DNA from: Salinibaculum litoreum
GTDB taxonomy: Archaea > Halobacteriota > Halobacteria > Halobacteriales > Haloarculaceae
Assembly: GCA_009789175.1 (NCBI GenBank)
Contig: CP046867.1
Span: 124,001-188,000 of the forward strand
Reading direction: 5' to 3'
Length of the DNA stretch: 64,000 bases
Positions within the stretch are counted from its first letter, which is position 1, and each line of letters opens with the position of its first letter. The position numbers and the translations under genes were made by a program. A model generated the notes under the pieces. That model did no database searches, was not told where the DNA came from, and saw nothing but the letters and a program-made list of their open reading frames with translations. Shown here piece by piece: positions 16,206 to 26,200 of the stretch.

Positions 16206-16739
16206 CTACCCGGAGGCCTGTTCGCCCTCGGTACCGGCGCGTTGCTGGCGGGCGCGTTCGTAGCGCTCGCGTTCCTCGCGGGCGGTCGCCCAGTCGCCCA
16301 GATCACTGTACACGTCGTCGATCGTCCGCTCGTCGCTCGCCTCCGCCACGGCGACGGCGTCGACCGCGGCAGGTGTCGCGGCGTCGTACACCGCTTCGTA
16401 GTCGGTGATTCGCGTCGTCAGCTCGCGGACGCGCTCTTGGAGTTCGTCGACGGAGTGGTCTGCGGCGAGCTGGTTGGTGCGTCGCCACTCGAAGTACGCG
16501 TCGTTGCGCTCGTAGGTGGCCGGATGGCCGTCGTGGCGCGTGACGATGCCGAGGTCTGCGAACCAGTCGAGGTACTTCCGGGCGGTCTTCGGGTCACAGT
16601 CGACACGCTCCGTGATCGCGCTCGCGGTGGCGGGTTCGCGAGTTTGGAGGATGGTTCCGTAGATGCGCTGTTCCACATCCTCGCCGCTGAAGGCGTCCTC
16701 AAACGGCGGAGGTCCATTCGTGGATTCTGAATCGGCCAT
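16206..16739 (-). CDS. DUF7342-like winged-helix protein, probable antitoxin partner
   Basis: Residues 20-85 form a winged helix (VEQRIYGTILQTREPATASAIT, DPKTARKYLDWFADLGIV) followed by a long coiled-coil region (DELQERVRELTTRITDYEAV) and a charged tail. It would bind DNA and probably represses its own operon, whose second gene is the TumE-like toxin. A perfect 10-bp inverted repeat about 110 bases upstream (16846-16886) is a candidate operator. Length and arrangement fit the haloarchaeal family. Confidence 0.7.
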   Translation of the reverse strand: MADSESTNGPPPFEDAFSGEDVEQRIYGTILQTREPATASAITERVDCDPKTARKYLDWFADLGIVTRHDGHPATYERNDAYFEWRRTNQLAADHSVDELQERVRELTTRITDYEAVYDAATPAAVDAVAVAEASDERTIDDVYSDLGDWATAREERERYERARQQRAGTEGEQASG

Positions 16740-16845
16740 ACGTGTTCTTGCGCCTCGATGGATATATTTCTTGCTTCAGGGAATAGTTTCCCGATCAACA
16801 TGGGGCATGGGCTACCCGCTGGGTAACGTTGAGCGGGACACCATA

Positions 16846-16886
16846 TTAACCAACAACTCCAGAAGTCCGGCGCGAATGTTGGTTAA
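16846..16886 (-). promoter_or_regulatory. TTAACCAACA/TGTTGGTTAA inverted repeat
   Basis: There are two perfect 10-bp arms (16846-16855 and 16877-16886) with 21 bases between them, upstream of the DUF7342-like gene at 16739. A sister dyad with 9-bp arms and nearly the same total size lies at 59336-59377. Confidence 0.6.
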
Positions 16887-16896
16887 CCTGATGGGC

Positions 16897-17343
16897 TCAA
16901 TCCCGTCGGAGCTCTCGAGTTGGTTTGACGCGAAACGTATCCGCGCCGTCGACTGGGGCGTCGTGACTACGATCCGATGCCAGCGATGATGACCGCGTGA
17001 GGCGGTCAATCAGTTCGTCGCGAACAGCCTGCCGGCTGACCGTCGACTCGTGCCACCCGAGGCGCTCGTCGTAGTGGCGTTTCTGGAACGTTTCCCCGAC
17101 GTCGTCGATGGCGATGAACTGCGTTCGTTTCGCTCCCCACACGTTCCCGGAGACGTACTCTGCACCGACCTCTTCGTGGGTGAGTTCGACAAGTACGCAC
17201 TCGACGAACGAGACGATCGATTCGCCACTTCGGGTATTCGGGACGGACAGGCGAAGATCCGACCAGGGCGATGTCGGTGCGTCGTGATGGGCTGATGCTC
17301 GGTCGATACCACGGTCTCGCTGGTGCTGTCGCTCAGAATGCAT
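16897..17343 (-). CDS. Hypothetical protein of the CCCC/GGGG-element group, 148 aa
   Basis: The protein has a basic, His-rich head, an acidic beta-type core (SIVSFVECVLVELTHEEVGAEYVSG is split by a Val-rich strand) and a WGAKRTQFIAIDDVGETF segment typical of compact plasmid proteins. No known motif was found. The start at 17343 (MHSERQ) is preferred because promoter element D ends 24 bases upstream; the ATG at 17376 would lie inside the element. Confidence 0.55.
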   Translation of the reverse strand: MHSERQHQRDRGIDRASAHHDAPTSPWSDLRLSVPNTRSGESIVSFVECVLVELTHEEVGAEYVSGNVWGAKRTQFIAIDDVGETFQKRHYDERLGWHESTVSRQAVRDELIDRLTRSSSLASDRSHDAPVDGADTFRVKPTRELRRD

Positions 17344-17367
17344 ACGTTGCTTTGGGGCAGTTCGAAA

Positions 17368-17398
17368 CCCCGTCACCCCTCACGGGGAGGATAAACGC
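17368..17398 (-). promoter_or_regulatory. CCCC/GGGTGAGGGG-type promoter element, site D
   Basis: The minus strand reads GCGTTTATCCT, CCCCGTGAGGGGTGACGGGG. The same TTTATC head and CCCC/GGGG arms occur as in site C, with the inner order changed. It precedes 17343. Confidence 0.55.
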
Positions 17399-17416
17399 TA
17401 CGTCGCGGTCTCGCCG

Positions 17417-18688
17417 TTACTCGGAGCCACTCCCGAACAACCGTTTCGTCCGAACCCACACGGACGCTGTCTCGGACCCGTCATCGCATTCACCAGCATC
17501 GACGAGTTGCTCTTCGTGGGTCCGGTCTGTCTCTCGGTCACGATCTGCGAGTTCTTCCGTGAGCCGCTTGATCTCTGCTTCGAGTGTCTCGATACGCTCG
17601 TTTTTCTGTTCGAGCGCTGCCTCGAGTTCGTCGACACGGTCGGTTAACAGCCGATTTTTCTCGGTCAGATACGCGTGACTACGATCTGATTCGTCACGTC
17701 CAGCATCGGTAGTCGACGTACTCGAACTGGCGTGGGATTGCGTGGACTCGTCTCTAGAGTCTGGATCGTAGAACTCTGAGGTATTCGCAATCGCTCGCTC
17801 GATGGTCTTCTCACCGTACGTCGACCCATCGGCGTAGTGAACCTCGTCCCACTTCTCCCGGAGAAGACCTGATTGGCGGAAGAGCTGATCTACCTGTGTT
17901 TGGTCGCCGCCGGTCCAGAACGCCAGCAGATAGCAGAGTGCCATATCGGCTTCCGACTGACTGTCGTATCCGACCGTGTTCCCGTTCCAGAGCCGCTCGA
18001 ACTTCGTCCCGTTCGACGCGTTCGTTGCCTTCTCGAGAAGTTCCTTGTCCTCGAGGTCAACGTCAACCCCGCCTTCACCGTTCGTTGCTGACTGGTCGTC
18101 AGTAGCGCCACGTTGCCCGGACTCGGCCTTCACATCGCTATCCGTGTCTTGGACGTACTCGCGATGGATCGCCACGAGCGCGTCTTGTCGGCGCGCGACA
18201 TGAGTGGGTGTCTCGGCGACGTGGTCGCCCGTGACGGTGAAAAAGCGCGCGGTGTCGTACAGTTCGAAACTCCCGCGGCGGTTCCGGCCCTCCGGTAGTT
18301 CTCCGGTGATGAGCACGTGGTAGCCGGTTCCGGATGGCGAGACCTCCGTATAGGAGTCGAGTCGTTCGATGATGTCCAGTGCCGCGTCGTCGACGTCCCC
18401 GGTCTCGGGATCGCGGCAGTCATCGAGATCCACGCCGACAAAAGGACCATCGTCGGTAAAGACAAATCCTACGCCATCAGCATTCCCGGTCTCGGTGTAT
18501 TCAAGCGCCGTCTCAAAGCTGACCCAGGTGTCTGGATCCGTTGACGAGGCGAGTGCTCCTGTCCCTGGTGTCACCGGTATCTTCGTCGGTTTCCCATCTC
18601 GATCTTCTTCTTTCCAGCACACCCACTGCTCGCGTTCTCGCAAGCTAGCTGGCAGCGCTCTTGTGTCGATTGAGGTGTCAGAATTCAT
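17417..18688 (-). CDS. Primase-polymerase-like replication protein (NrS-1 polymerase type)
   Basis: The first about 170 residues match the N-terminal part of phage NrS-1-like primase-polymerases: LREREQWVCWK, then SFETALEY, then the metal-binding strand FVGVDLDDC and the SGTGYHVLI loop. Residues 230-310 resemble the helical domain that follows it (LCYLLAFWTGGD, VHYADGSTYGEKTI). The end (350-410) is a long coiled coil. It is 423 aa, shorter than phage enzymes, and no helicase domain is attached. It probably initiates or primes replication of the element. Direct repeats lie behind its promoter side at 18851-18932. Confidence 0.75.
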   Translation of the reverse strand: MNSDTSIDTRALPASLREREQWVCWKEEDRDGKPTKIPVTPGTGALASSTDPDTWVSFETALEYTETGNADGVGFVFTDDGPFVGVDLDDCRDPETGDVDDAALDIIERLDSYTEVSPSGTGYHVLITGELPEGRNRRGSFELYDTARFFTVTGDHVAETPTHVARRQDALVAIHREYVQDTDSDVKAESGQRGATDDQSATNGEGGVDVDLEDKELLEKATNASNGTKFERLWNGNTVGYDSQSEADMALCYLLAFWTGGDQTQVDQLFRQSGLLREKWDEVHYADGSTYGEKTIERAIANTSEFYDPDSRDESTQSHASSSTSTTDAGRDESDRSHAYLTEKNRLLTDRVDELEAALEQKNERIETLEAEIKRLTEELADRDRETDRTHEEQLVDAGECDDGSETASVWVRTKRLFGSGSE

Positions 18689-19055
18689 CGTTGATCTCTC
18701 CGAGGACTACTGATTGAAACCTCCGAACAAACATTGTCATAATCTCGAAACAACGACCGATGATCGATAGACAGGCCGATCTCCTTGTCCCTGCATCGCT
18801 CTTCGGATGGAACCCAGTGTATACTAGTTGGTTTTGGCCGGGGAATGTGCGTGGACAGTGCTCCAGTCATGCGATTCTGAGTGGACAGCTGTATCTGTGG
18901 AGATTCCTTGGATGGACGGTCTGCGTGGACAGGTGATGCAGATGCTGGATTCTGGGTGTGTGAGGGGCTATCCCGGAGAGAATTACGGACCTGATTCCAT
19001 CGAGCAAGGATACCCTCAGAACCACTAGTACAGTATATCATATTTCTGTTGAATC
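18689..19055. other. Intergenic region with short direct repeats, possible origin
   Basis: No gene is visible. GTGGACAG occurs at 18851-18858, 18881-18888 and 18925-18932, with a one-letter-changed relative at 18912-18919. The outer part carries imperfect inverted arms (TATACTAGTTGG near 18822, CCACTAGTACAG near 19023). The position between the primase gene and the VirD4-like gene makes it a candidate replication or transfer origin, or the promoter region of the primase. Confidence 0.4.
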
Positions 19056-22000
19056 TCAGTGATCGAGGAGTGTCTTCCCCTCTTCTGTCAGGGTAAGTCC
19101 GATGTAAAACTGTACGCGGTCACCGTCCACTCTGGATCGGTCGGTATCCAGGTTGACGACATTCCGCAGCTTCCGGGTGAACCAGCCCTTGGTTGTCCCG
19201 TCGAGATCGTGCTGTTCAGTCCAAGTGGCGTACGCCTGAAACAGATCATCCTGTGGAACTTTGGCTCCATCAGCCTGTCTAACGTACATCGCTGTAAACG
19301 CTTCAACACCGTCGCCGTCCGGGTCGATATCCATCGACTCGTCTTTCGATGGCGAATCAGATGCATCGGCATCTAGTGGAGCATCCTCGCCAAGTCCGGT
19401 TATCGAAACCTCGACCCGGTCCGAATCACCGGTGGAATCGTCCGGCCACATCTCCTGGGGGTCGGGGTTCTCGGACAGCCCATACATCTCTCCATGCTGG
19501 AAAATCATCGGGCTACCGTCAGCTGGCAGAATCAGCACGATGTAGCTGTCGCGCGAATAGTCTGCATCTGGTAGATCGATGTCAGGGATGAATGGCCGTT
19601 TGATCGGAACCCAGTCCGCCTCGAAGTCGTCTTTCGAGTCATAGACGCAGGTATCTCCGGGTTCGTGGACAGTGTACTGGCCGGTTTCTCGATCATGGCT
19701 GTAGTAGGCCGGGACGCTGTCTTTGGAGAGCGTTCCCTCGTCTGGAACGCGAGCGAACTCTGTCTCGCCGTCTGAAAGCACGCGCTCGCCGTCGTCTCGC
19801 GTCCAGACCGTGCGATTTGAATCGGATGTGCGTGGCCGAACAGCGGTTACTCCACCGTGAGCCGTCGCACCACCGCCGAACATCACGATCTCGTCACGAT
19901 TATAGAACTGCTCGCTGCCGTCGGCCCGCTCTTGCAGCGGTGGCGAGAGAATGTTCTCGATACGCTTGGCCCACTTCGTGTCCGAATCACCAGGACGGAC
20001 GACGAAGATCGGTATCCGGTCGGTCTCGTGGGCTCGTTTGAGGTTCTGCAAGACTTTCGCAGGCCGGTCAGGTGTCGTCGTCTCGGCCTCGATGTTGAAG
20101 GCGACGTCGTGGTCTGGATGGGTCGCGGTGGCGTCGGGCTGCTCGCTCCCGTCCTGTTCAAGGATATCGACACTGAATCCACGCTCGGTGAGCGCCGTCT
20201 CAGTATCCATGAGTACTGCATCGTGGATCGTTCCGCCTGCCGATCCGACAGCCCCAGTCTCAGGCTGTACCGTCGTTTCCCCCTCGTCGGAGAGACGTGC
20301 GACGATGTCGTCGTTCTCCAGTTTGACTTCGAGTAACCGTGACGCTTCACGCACGTCCGGCAAGTCCTCGTACTCATAGTCAATATCAGGCTGGGTGTTC
20401 TCAAGGCGTACCGAGAGTTCTTCGTCGACGGCGGTGACGTCCACCCAGCCGTTTTCCGTCCGCACATCCTCACGTATTTGCACTGCACGAATTGCCTCCG
20501 CCATCGTTTCATCCAGTATCTTCGTCGGGTTGGCTGCCTCGTTGGCATCGCTGTAGATGAGGTTCTGCATAATCTCAGCGTCGGTCAGCGGGTCGGTCCC
20601 GTACCGGTCTAAACTCTGCTTGATGATGTCGTCGACTGCATCAGCCGACCGAAGCGGTGGATACGGCGGAAACGAGCGGAGGAGGACCGGTTCAGAGTAC
20701 CGACCACCGTCGAGAGGCAGTTTCGTCCAGGCCTGATACTGGTCGGTCGAAATGAGGTCCTCTGCCGTGTAGTCTCGGAACCGCTTCATCAAGAGCTGGG
20801 CGTCGTCGACGTCGTTCACCGAGAAGGCGATGAGGTTGTCACAGTTGTTCTGCATCGCCTTGAGCGTATCCTCGTCGAACTGTGAGGGGTACTGGGAGGC
20901 GAGCGTCACGGAGAGCCGCATCGATCTGGCGCGGGCGAGCATCGACTCGATATCGAGATTGTCGCTCGCGATGTCGTCGAACTCGTCACAGAGGACGAAG
21001 TAGGGGTCCGGGTCGGTATCGCATTCGTACGACCGCTGTTGAATTGCGCTCCAGAGGTTTCGCATCACGCCGAGCGTGACCATCTTCTTGATGTCCGTGT
21101 TCTCGACGGGCGTGCGGACGATGACGATTCGGTCGTTGTCGATGATATCGCGGAAGTTGATGGTGCTCTCTCGGTGGGAGATGATTCGCCGGATGACCGA
21201 GTTTTCGACCCATGATTTGATCCGCTTGAGCAGCGGCCGGACTGTCTCGTCGTCCATCCGTGCGATTTCGAGACAGAATTCGCGCACATACGGATCGTCG
21301 ACGTCGAGGGCGAACTCTTCGCGCCGTTCGGCGTTCAACAGCGTGAAGTACATATCGATCACCGAGAACGATTTCTCGGACTGCATCATCGCCCGGCCCA
21401 TCGACTCCGTGATTGACTCCATGTTGATCCCCCAGTACTCGTCCGTATCGAAGATCGCCTTCAGATTCTCAATGCGATTCTCGATCTCGTTTTCGCGTTC
21501 CTCCTCGGTATTGCAGTCGGGAACCTCGAGGAAGTTCAGCCCGACCGTCTTATCGTGTTCGGATGAGCCGGGCTCGATCCAGACGACGTCGTCCAGACGG
21601 TCTTCGGGGAGTTTCCGCAGGAGTTCACGGGAGTCGCGACCTTTCGGGTCGAAGTATACGAAGCCGTAGCCTGAATACGCCCACTGCACCATCATATTCA
21701 GGAGCTCGGTGGTTTTTCCGTAGCCGGTGGTGCCCGTAATCCAGATGTGACGGAAGAGCGACTCGAAGCGGAGCGGTGCTTCACGAAAGCCTCGTTGCGC
21801 GTCCTCGTCGTAGCCGATCCAGAGTGGGGCGGGCGAGGTATCAACTCCTGATTCGAACATCTCTCGGACGTGCGACCCTGCGACAGTGCCCTCACCTGCT
21901 GTTTCGGTGATGACGGACTTCCCACCAACGTAGGCCGTGTCTCGCTCACTGATATCGTACGTTTCGCCGAGTCGGGTCTGGGAAGCCGGTGGTGAATCGG

Positions 22001-22124
22001 ACGTTGAACGCTCGTCTCCGCTGGTCTGCGAAGTGGAATCTACTTCCTCGTCTTCTGTGGGCTTCTCGGACAGTGGAGGTGACTCCTCGGAGTCGCCACG
22101 ATCGAAGAATCGGTCAAACACCAT
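19056..22124 (-). CDS. VirD4/TraG-like coupling ATPase
   Basis: This protein would bring DNA to the transfer channel. The 1022-aa protein has a Ser/Glu-rich head, then a HerA/VirD4-type motor: Walker A GTTGYGKTT near residue 133, strand FVYFDPKG, and Walker B FVLCDEFDD near 378, followed by the motif SQYPSQFDE. The C-terminal half has a nuclease-like region (HPDHDVAFNIEAET) and an unknown end with a DLDGTTKGWFTRKLR winged-helix-like segment. The start at 22124 (MVFDRFFDRG) overlaps the previous stop by 11 bases and is preferred; upstream ATGs would increase the overlap. It is the last gene of the transfer operon. Confidence 0.8.
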   Translation of the reverse strand: MVFDRFFDRGDSEESPPLSEKPTEDEEVDSTSQTSGDERSTSDSPPASQTRLGETYDISERDTAYVGGKSVITETAGEGTVAGSHVREMFESGVDTSPAPLWIGYDEDAQRGFREAPLRFESLFRHIWITGTTGYGKTTELLNMMVQWAYSGYGFVYFDPKGRDSRELLRKLPEDRLDDVVWIEPGSSEHDKTVGLNFLEVPDCNTEEERENEIENRIENLKAIFDTDEYWGINMESITESMGRAMMQSEKSFSVIDMYFTLLNAERREEFALDVDDPYVREFCLEIARMDDETVRPLLKRIKSWVENSVIRRIISHRESTINFRDIIDNDRIVIVRTPVENTDIKKMVTLGVMRNLWSAIQQRSYECDTDPDPYFVLCDEFDDIASDNLDIESMLARARSMRLSVTLASQYPSQFDEDTLKAMQNNCDNLIAFSVNDVDDAQLLMKRFRDYTAEDLISTDQYQAWTKLPLDGGRYSEPVLLRSFPPYPPLRSADAVDDIIKQSLDRYGTDPLTDAEIMQNLIYSDANEAANPTKILDETMAEAIRAVQIREDVRTENGWVDVTAVDEELSVRLENTQPDIDYEYEDLPDVREASRLLEVKLENDDIVARLSDEGETTVQPETGAVGSAGGTIHDAVLMDTETALTERGFSVDILEQDGSEQPDATATHPDHDVAFNIEAETTTPDRPAKVLQNLKRAHETDRIPIFVVRPGDSDTKWAKRIENILSPPLQERADGSEQFYNRDEIVMFGGGATAHGGVTAVRPRTSDSNRTVWTRDDGERVLSDGETEFARVPDEGTLSKDSVPAYYSHDRETGQYTVHEPGDTCVYDSKDDFEADWVPIKRPFIPDIDLPDADYSRDSYIVLILPADGSPMIFQHGEMYGLSENPDPQEMWPDDSTGDSDRVEVSITGLGEDAPLDADASDSPSKDESMDIDPDGDGVEAFTAMYVRQADGAKVPQDDLFQAYATWTEQHDLDGTTKGWFTRKLRNVVNLDTDRSRVDGDRVQFYIGLTLTEEGKTLLDH

Positions 22125-23241
22125 TATGTCCTCTGTTGTCAGCATTGTGTTCGTTGGCATCTCCGCTGTCGGTGGGCGGTTCGTATTGGCCTGCGTCGGC
22201 GGGCACGCGGTCACCGCGTTGCGTGTAGCGCCAGTCGATGTTCGGCGTCTCGATCTCGTTGTTCGGGATGTGTGCGACGCCGGCGAGTTCGTCGACAGTC
22301 ATGATCATCCGCCGGTCAGTCCACTCGCGGTCAGCCATCCGGGTGATATGCTTGCGGAGTTGACTCGCACGCTTGCCGTCCTTCCGATGCCACACCGGCG
22401 TATCGTCGAGACCCTGCTCGGTGATCGCGTTGTAGTACTTTCTGAACATCCCGGCGACGCCACGGGCCCGAGCCTCGGCTTCGTCCTTGTCCGCCGAGAT
22501 TGCGACGACACGGATGTTGACGTGGAACGCCTGTTGACCGCGCTGCTGCTCGATAGTTTTGGCGGCTTGCTTGTCCTTCTCGCTTGCTGGCCGCGTGCGG
22601 GGATTGAGCCAGCCGACCGACGTTCCCTGGCGGAGCGCGTGGGCGAGGTCGTCGACGCTGTTGTGCTTGAACCGGTCGCCACCGGTCCAGGACTGCTTGG
22701 CCGGTCGAAAGATGACCTGCGTAATGACCTTGCTATCGTCGAGCGAGAGCATCTCGCTCGTGATCTCGCCATATGGATCCGTCTCCCACTCCTCGCTGTT
22801 GTGGTGGCGAATCGGGTAATAGGGGAGCTTCTCCATCTCTAGCCACGCACCAGCGACGTACTCGTCGGGCTCGATGACGGGGAAGGCAGCCCCACCTTCG
22901 ACGGGGAAGACCTCGCTGTTTGCGTAGTTGTTCCCAACGCGCCGGCGAAACTTGTCGGCGGCCGCCTCGGTCGCAGCGTGCATGTAGAACTTGATCTTCC
23001 CCTCGTCGAACCAAACCTCAAACGAATGATGGTCACTCGTGTTCTTCCCCCGGAAGTTCGTCGTCACGTCGTGAACGGACTGTAGGAGACCGGCGCCGTC
23101 GACGACTCCCTGATTCTCTTTGAACGGGCGAATCCTGAGCAAGATACCCGGCGCACTCTCCGGGTGCTGGACGAACGGCTCTTCGAACTCAAGTTGTGTT
23201 GCGTCGTACTGCGGGTTGCCACCCAGGAGTTGACTAAACAT
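22114..23241 (-). CDS. Conserved transfer-operon protein, partner of the VirB4 and VirD4 ATPases
   Basis: The 375-aa soluble protein lies between the two ATPase genes and overlaps both (8 and 11 bases). It has the plan of the regions that precede the motor in VirB4-type proteins: EFEEPFVQHPES, a strand FYMHAATEAAADKFRRR, then FHVNIRVVAIS followed by AEARARGVAGMFRKYYN. It probably forms a module of the coupling complex, split off as its own gene. No catalytic motif was seen. The start at 23241 (MFSQLLGG) is chosen for the tight overlap. Confidence 0.65.
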   Translation of the reverse strand: MFSQLLGGNPQYDATQLEFEEPFVQHPESAPGILLRIRPFKENQGVVDGAGLLQSVHDVTTNFRGKNTSDHHSFEVWFDEGKIKFYMHAATEAAADKFRRRVGNNYANSEVFPVEGGAAFPVIEPDEYVAGAWLEMEKLPYYPIRHHNSEEWETDPYGEITSEMLSLDDSKVITQVIFRPAKQSWTGGDRFKHNSVDDLAHALRQGTSVGWLNPRTRPASEKDKQAAKTIEQQRGQQAFHVNIRVVAISADKDEAEARARGVAGMFRKYYNAITEQGLDDTPVWHRKDGKRASQLRKHITRMADREWTDRRMIMTVDELAGVAHIPNNEIETPNIDWRYTQRGDRVPADAGQYEPPTDSGDANEHNADNRGHNGV

Positions 23242-26200
23242 CGTCGGTACCCTCCTCATTGGACTGGACAGCGTCGTCTCCGCCGTCAGCGAGGGCGGAC
23301 GTCTCTACCGTACCGTTCCGCTGTGCGTTCGCGACGACCGCTTCGACGATCTCGTCTTCGGTGAACCCCTCATCGAGAATGCGCGTGGCCTCGTCCTCGC
23401 AGAGGTCGTAGCGGTTGGTAAGCGCGTTCAGTCGCGCCTCGTTCTCCACGAATCCCTCGAAGTCGACGAGATCCTCGGGTTCGGCACTAATCGTCTGCTG
23501 GATGAACTCGCGATCGTCGGGCTCGTAGTCGATAACGCGCTTCTCGAACTCGTCAGCGACGACGTGCAGCGGGTACGTCCCGTGTTCTTCAACGCGGACG
23601 AGCGCCTGACTGTAGCCAAGGTCCTCCTTGCCTGCGTCGGCCCCACGGATGTACTGGCGCTGCTCGCGCGTGAGCCCGATTTTGTCGGCTGTCTCGTCAT
23701 CCAAATCAGGCAGTTTGTGGAAGACTTTGATAGGGCACATACCGAGAATCTTCTCGGCCTGGTCGGTCTCGTAGAACTCCTGGGCAGTCTGGGACAGCAG
23801 CACCATTCGAAGGCCGGCGTGGCGCTGGTGCCGGAACGCCGTTTCGAGGAAATCGAGATTCGCCTGGTCTTCGAACAGGTAGTGCGCCTCGTCGATGGCG
23901 AGTTCGACATTTCGATCGGTCTTCTTTGCCTGCTGGTAGACCGTCGACAGGAGTAGTTGCATCAGGAACGTCTGGCGGTCGATCCCAGACGCACTTCCCT
24001 CAATCTGCCCGAGGTCGATGTAAACGACCTTATTGTCGCCTTCGAGGATATCGATCTCCGACCGCTCTGAGAGATTCGCGTACGCGCCACCCTCACGGAA
24101 CGGCTGGAATGCAATGGCGAGTTCGTCGGCGTACTGTGCGGCGCGCTCGCGGGCAGATTCGGACGCTGCGATGTTGTGTTCGTCCGGATGGTCGGCAATA
24201 TCTGCGAGAATCCGATGGATGTCCGTCATCGTCGGCGAATTCTCGGGGGTATGAGTGCTGACGTCGTCCTCGACGACTCCTGTCTGTCGATATGCTTCGT
24301 CGATGACGTACGAGAGCACGCCCGTTTCGGTTCCGAGATTGATATCGCGAGCGGTCAGGAAATTCTCAAGGACTGCGTACACCTCGTCCTTCTTCGCGGA
24401 CAACGGTGAGATACCGTCCTCGGAATCGAGCACCTCCTGGGGCGTCTCACGGATCTCCAGGGGATTCAGCTGTGTGTCGCCCCCGACAGAGATCGTCTTC
24501 GCGTTCAGCGCGTCGGCGATGCCTTTGAACCCACCGACAGGGTCGATCATGACGAGCATCGTCTCTTGCTGGCGCTTCATCATCCGCAAGTGGCGCATGA
24601 TATCGCCGAACGTCTTCCCCGCACCGGGCATTCCGACGACGAGTTCGCTGTGGCCGGTTTCGAGCTCCCAGGGATTGATCTGGACAGGTGAGCCGTTGTG
24701 TCCGTGGTAGCCGTATTCGACGCCGTCGTCCATCATCATGTAGTTCGAACTGAAGGGGAACATCGCGCCGACCGCCTGGTTCGTCAGCGTCGACATCCGG
24801 TCGCGACCAAGCTCATTCCGACCGAGGGGTGAGACTGTCGCAAGCCCCTTCTCCTGCCAGCGGTTCGCTACTTTGAGCGTACAGTTCGCGGGCGCGTCTT
24901 TGACAATCGAGCGCAGACGCGTCGACTGGTTGTCGAGTTTCTGCTTGCTCTCGGCAGAGAGTCGGATGAAGACGCCTCCACGGTAGAATGACGCCTTATT
25001 CGCCCGGACAAGCGACCGCATGAACTTCCCACGGTCGATGTCCTCCTGGAGGTCCTCAGCTTTGAGGCTATTCGAGTCGTGCTGGTTGACCTTCAAATCC
25101 GAAATCCAGTCGGCCATCATGTCCTCGGCCGACTGGTTGTCGAATGGATCGAGATGGATGCTGATGTCCGTCTGCAGTTCGGTCTCCAGCAACAATCGCT
25201 CGAGCATCCCGTCGGCAGGTTCCTCCGGGAACTGCTCGATCCAGAACATCCGGACGTACGTTTCGTCGTTGATGACGGCGTAGGTCGTCTCCCAGTCGAC
25301 CGTCGACGGCGCAATAACCGACTGATGCAACGTCGACGTATCATCGAGGCGGTCCTCATAGTCGACGTCCGTCTTGTCGTCCGTTTCTGCGGCCTCACTA
25401 TCTTCACTGTCAAGGTCATCGACGGAGACATCCCACTCGTCGCTCTGATCGTAACCGTCGGTCGAAGCGCCACGCCTGCTGTACTGGCCATCGTCCATCG
25501 AATCGACGACGTCGTCTGGGTCTGGCGTCGACGGCACGTCGTCGCTGATACCGTGTGCAACGACCGGGAACGTGCCGATCGCGTCAGTGATATCGCCGTA
25601 CTCCTCAGTGCGCCCCGTCCAGTATTCTTTGGTCACACGAGTGAGGTCGTAGGCGTCCACCGGACTGACCGAACAGCGGTAGAGCGACGACCCACCCCGG
25701 CGGATCTGACCGAGCCGGGATTCCAGCTTGTCCTCTTTGAGACGATCACGCTCGGCTTCAGAGAGGCCGTCAGACTGGAACCGCCCGAATACGTGTCCAA
25801 GCATAGGGATATTAGCGAGGTAGGCGAGGACGCTATCATTGGTTTCGTCGAGCTGTTCGACGTCGGCATCGCGAACGGCGGTGATGATGTAGTATTCGCG
25901 GATGGTCGTAGTCTCGGAGTCGATATCACCATTCGAGTCGGTGTTGTTCGTAATGTACTCTTCGAGCAGTCGTTTGAGAACGGGCCGCGACCGGACGTCG
26001 GCGTCGCCAAGACGACGCTGGTGGTCGCGGACGACGTCGTCCTGGTCGACCTCCCGGCTAGTGAGATAGAACTTCACGGGGAAGTCGATGGTCGCATTGA
26101 CAAACTCGGAGAGCGATTGGACGGCTTTCGCCCACGCCTCCTCGTCTTCGAGCGCCATGTTCGCGGGTTCGACTTTCATCGCACCGACGAGCGCGCCATC

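Noticed and set aside
22124-22214. Longer start of the VirD4-like protein at 22214
   Set aside because: It would overlap the preceding gene by about 100 bases; the ATG at 22124 gives the usual short overlap.
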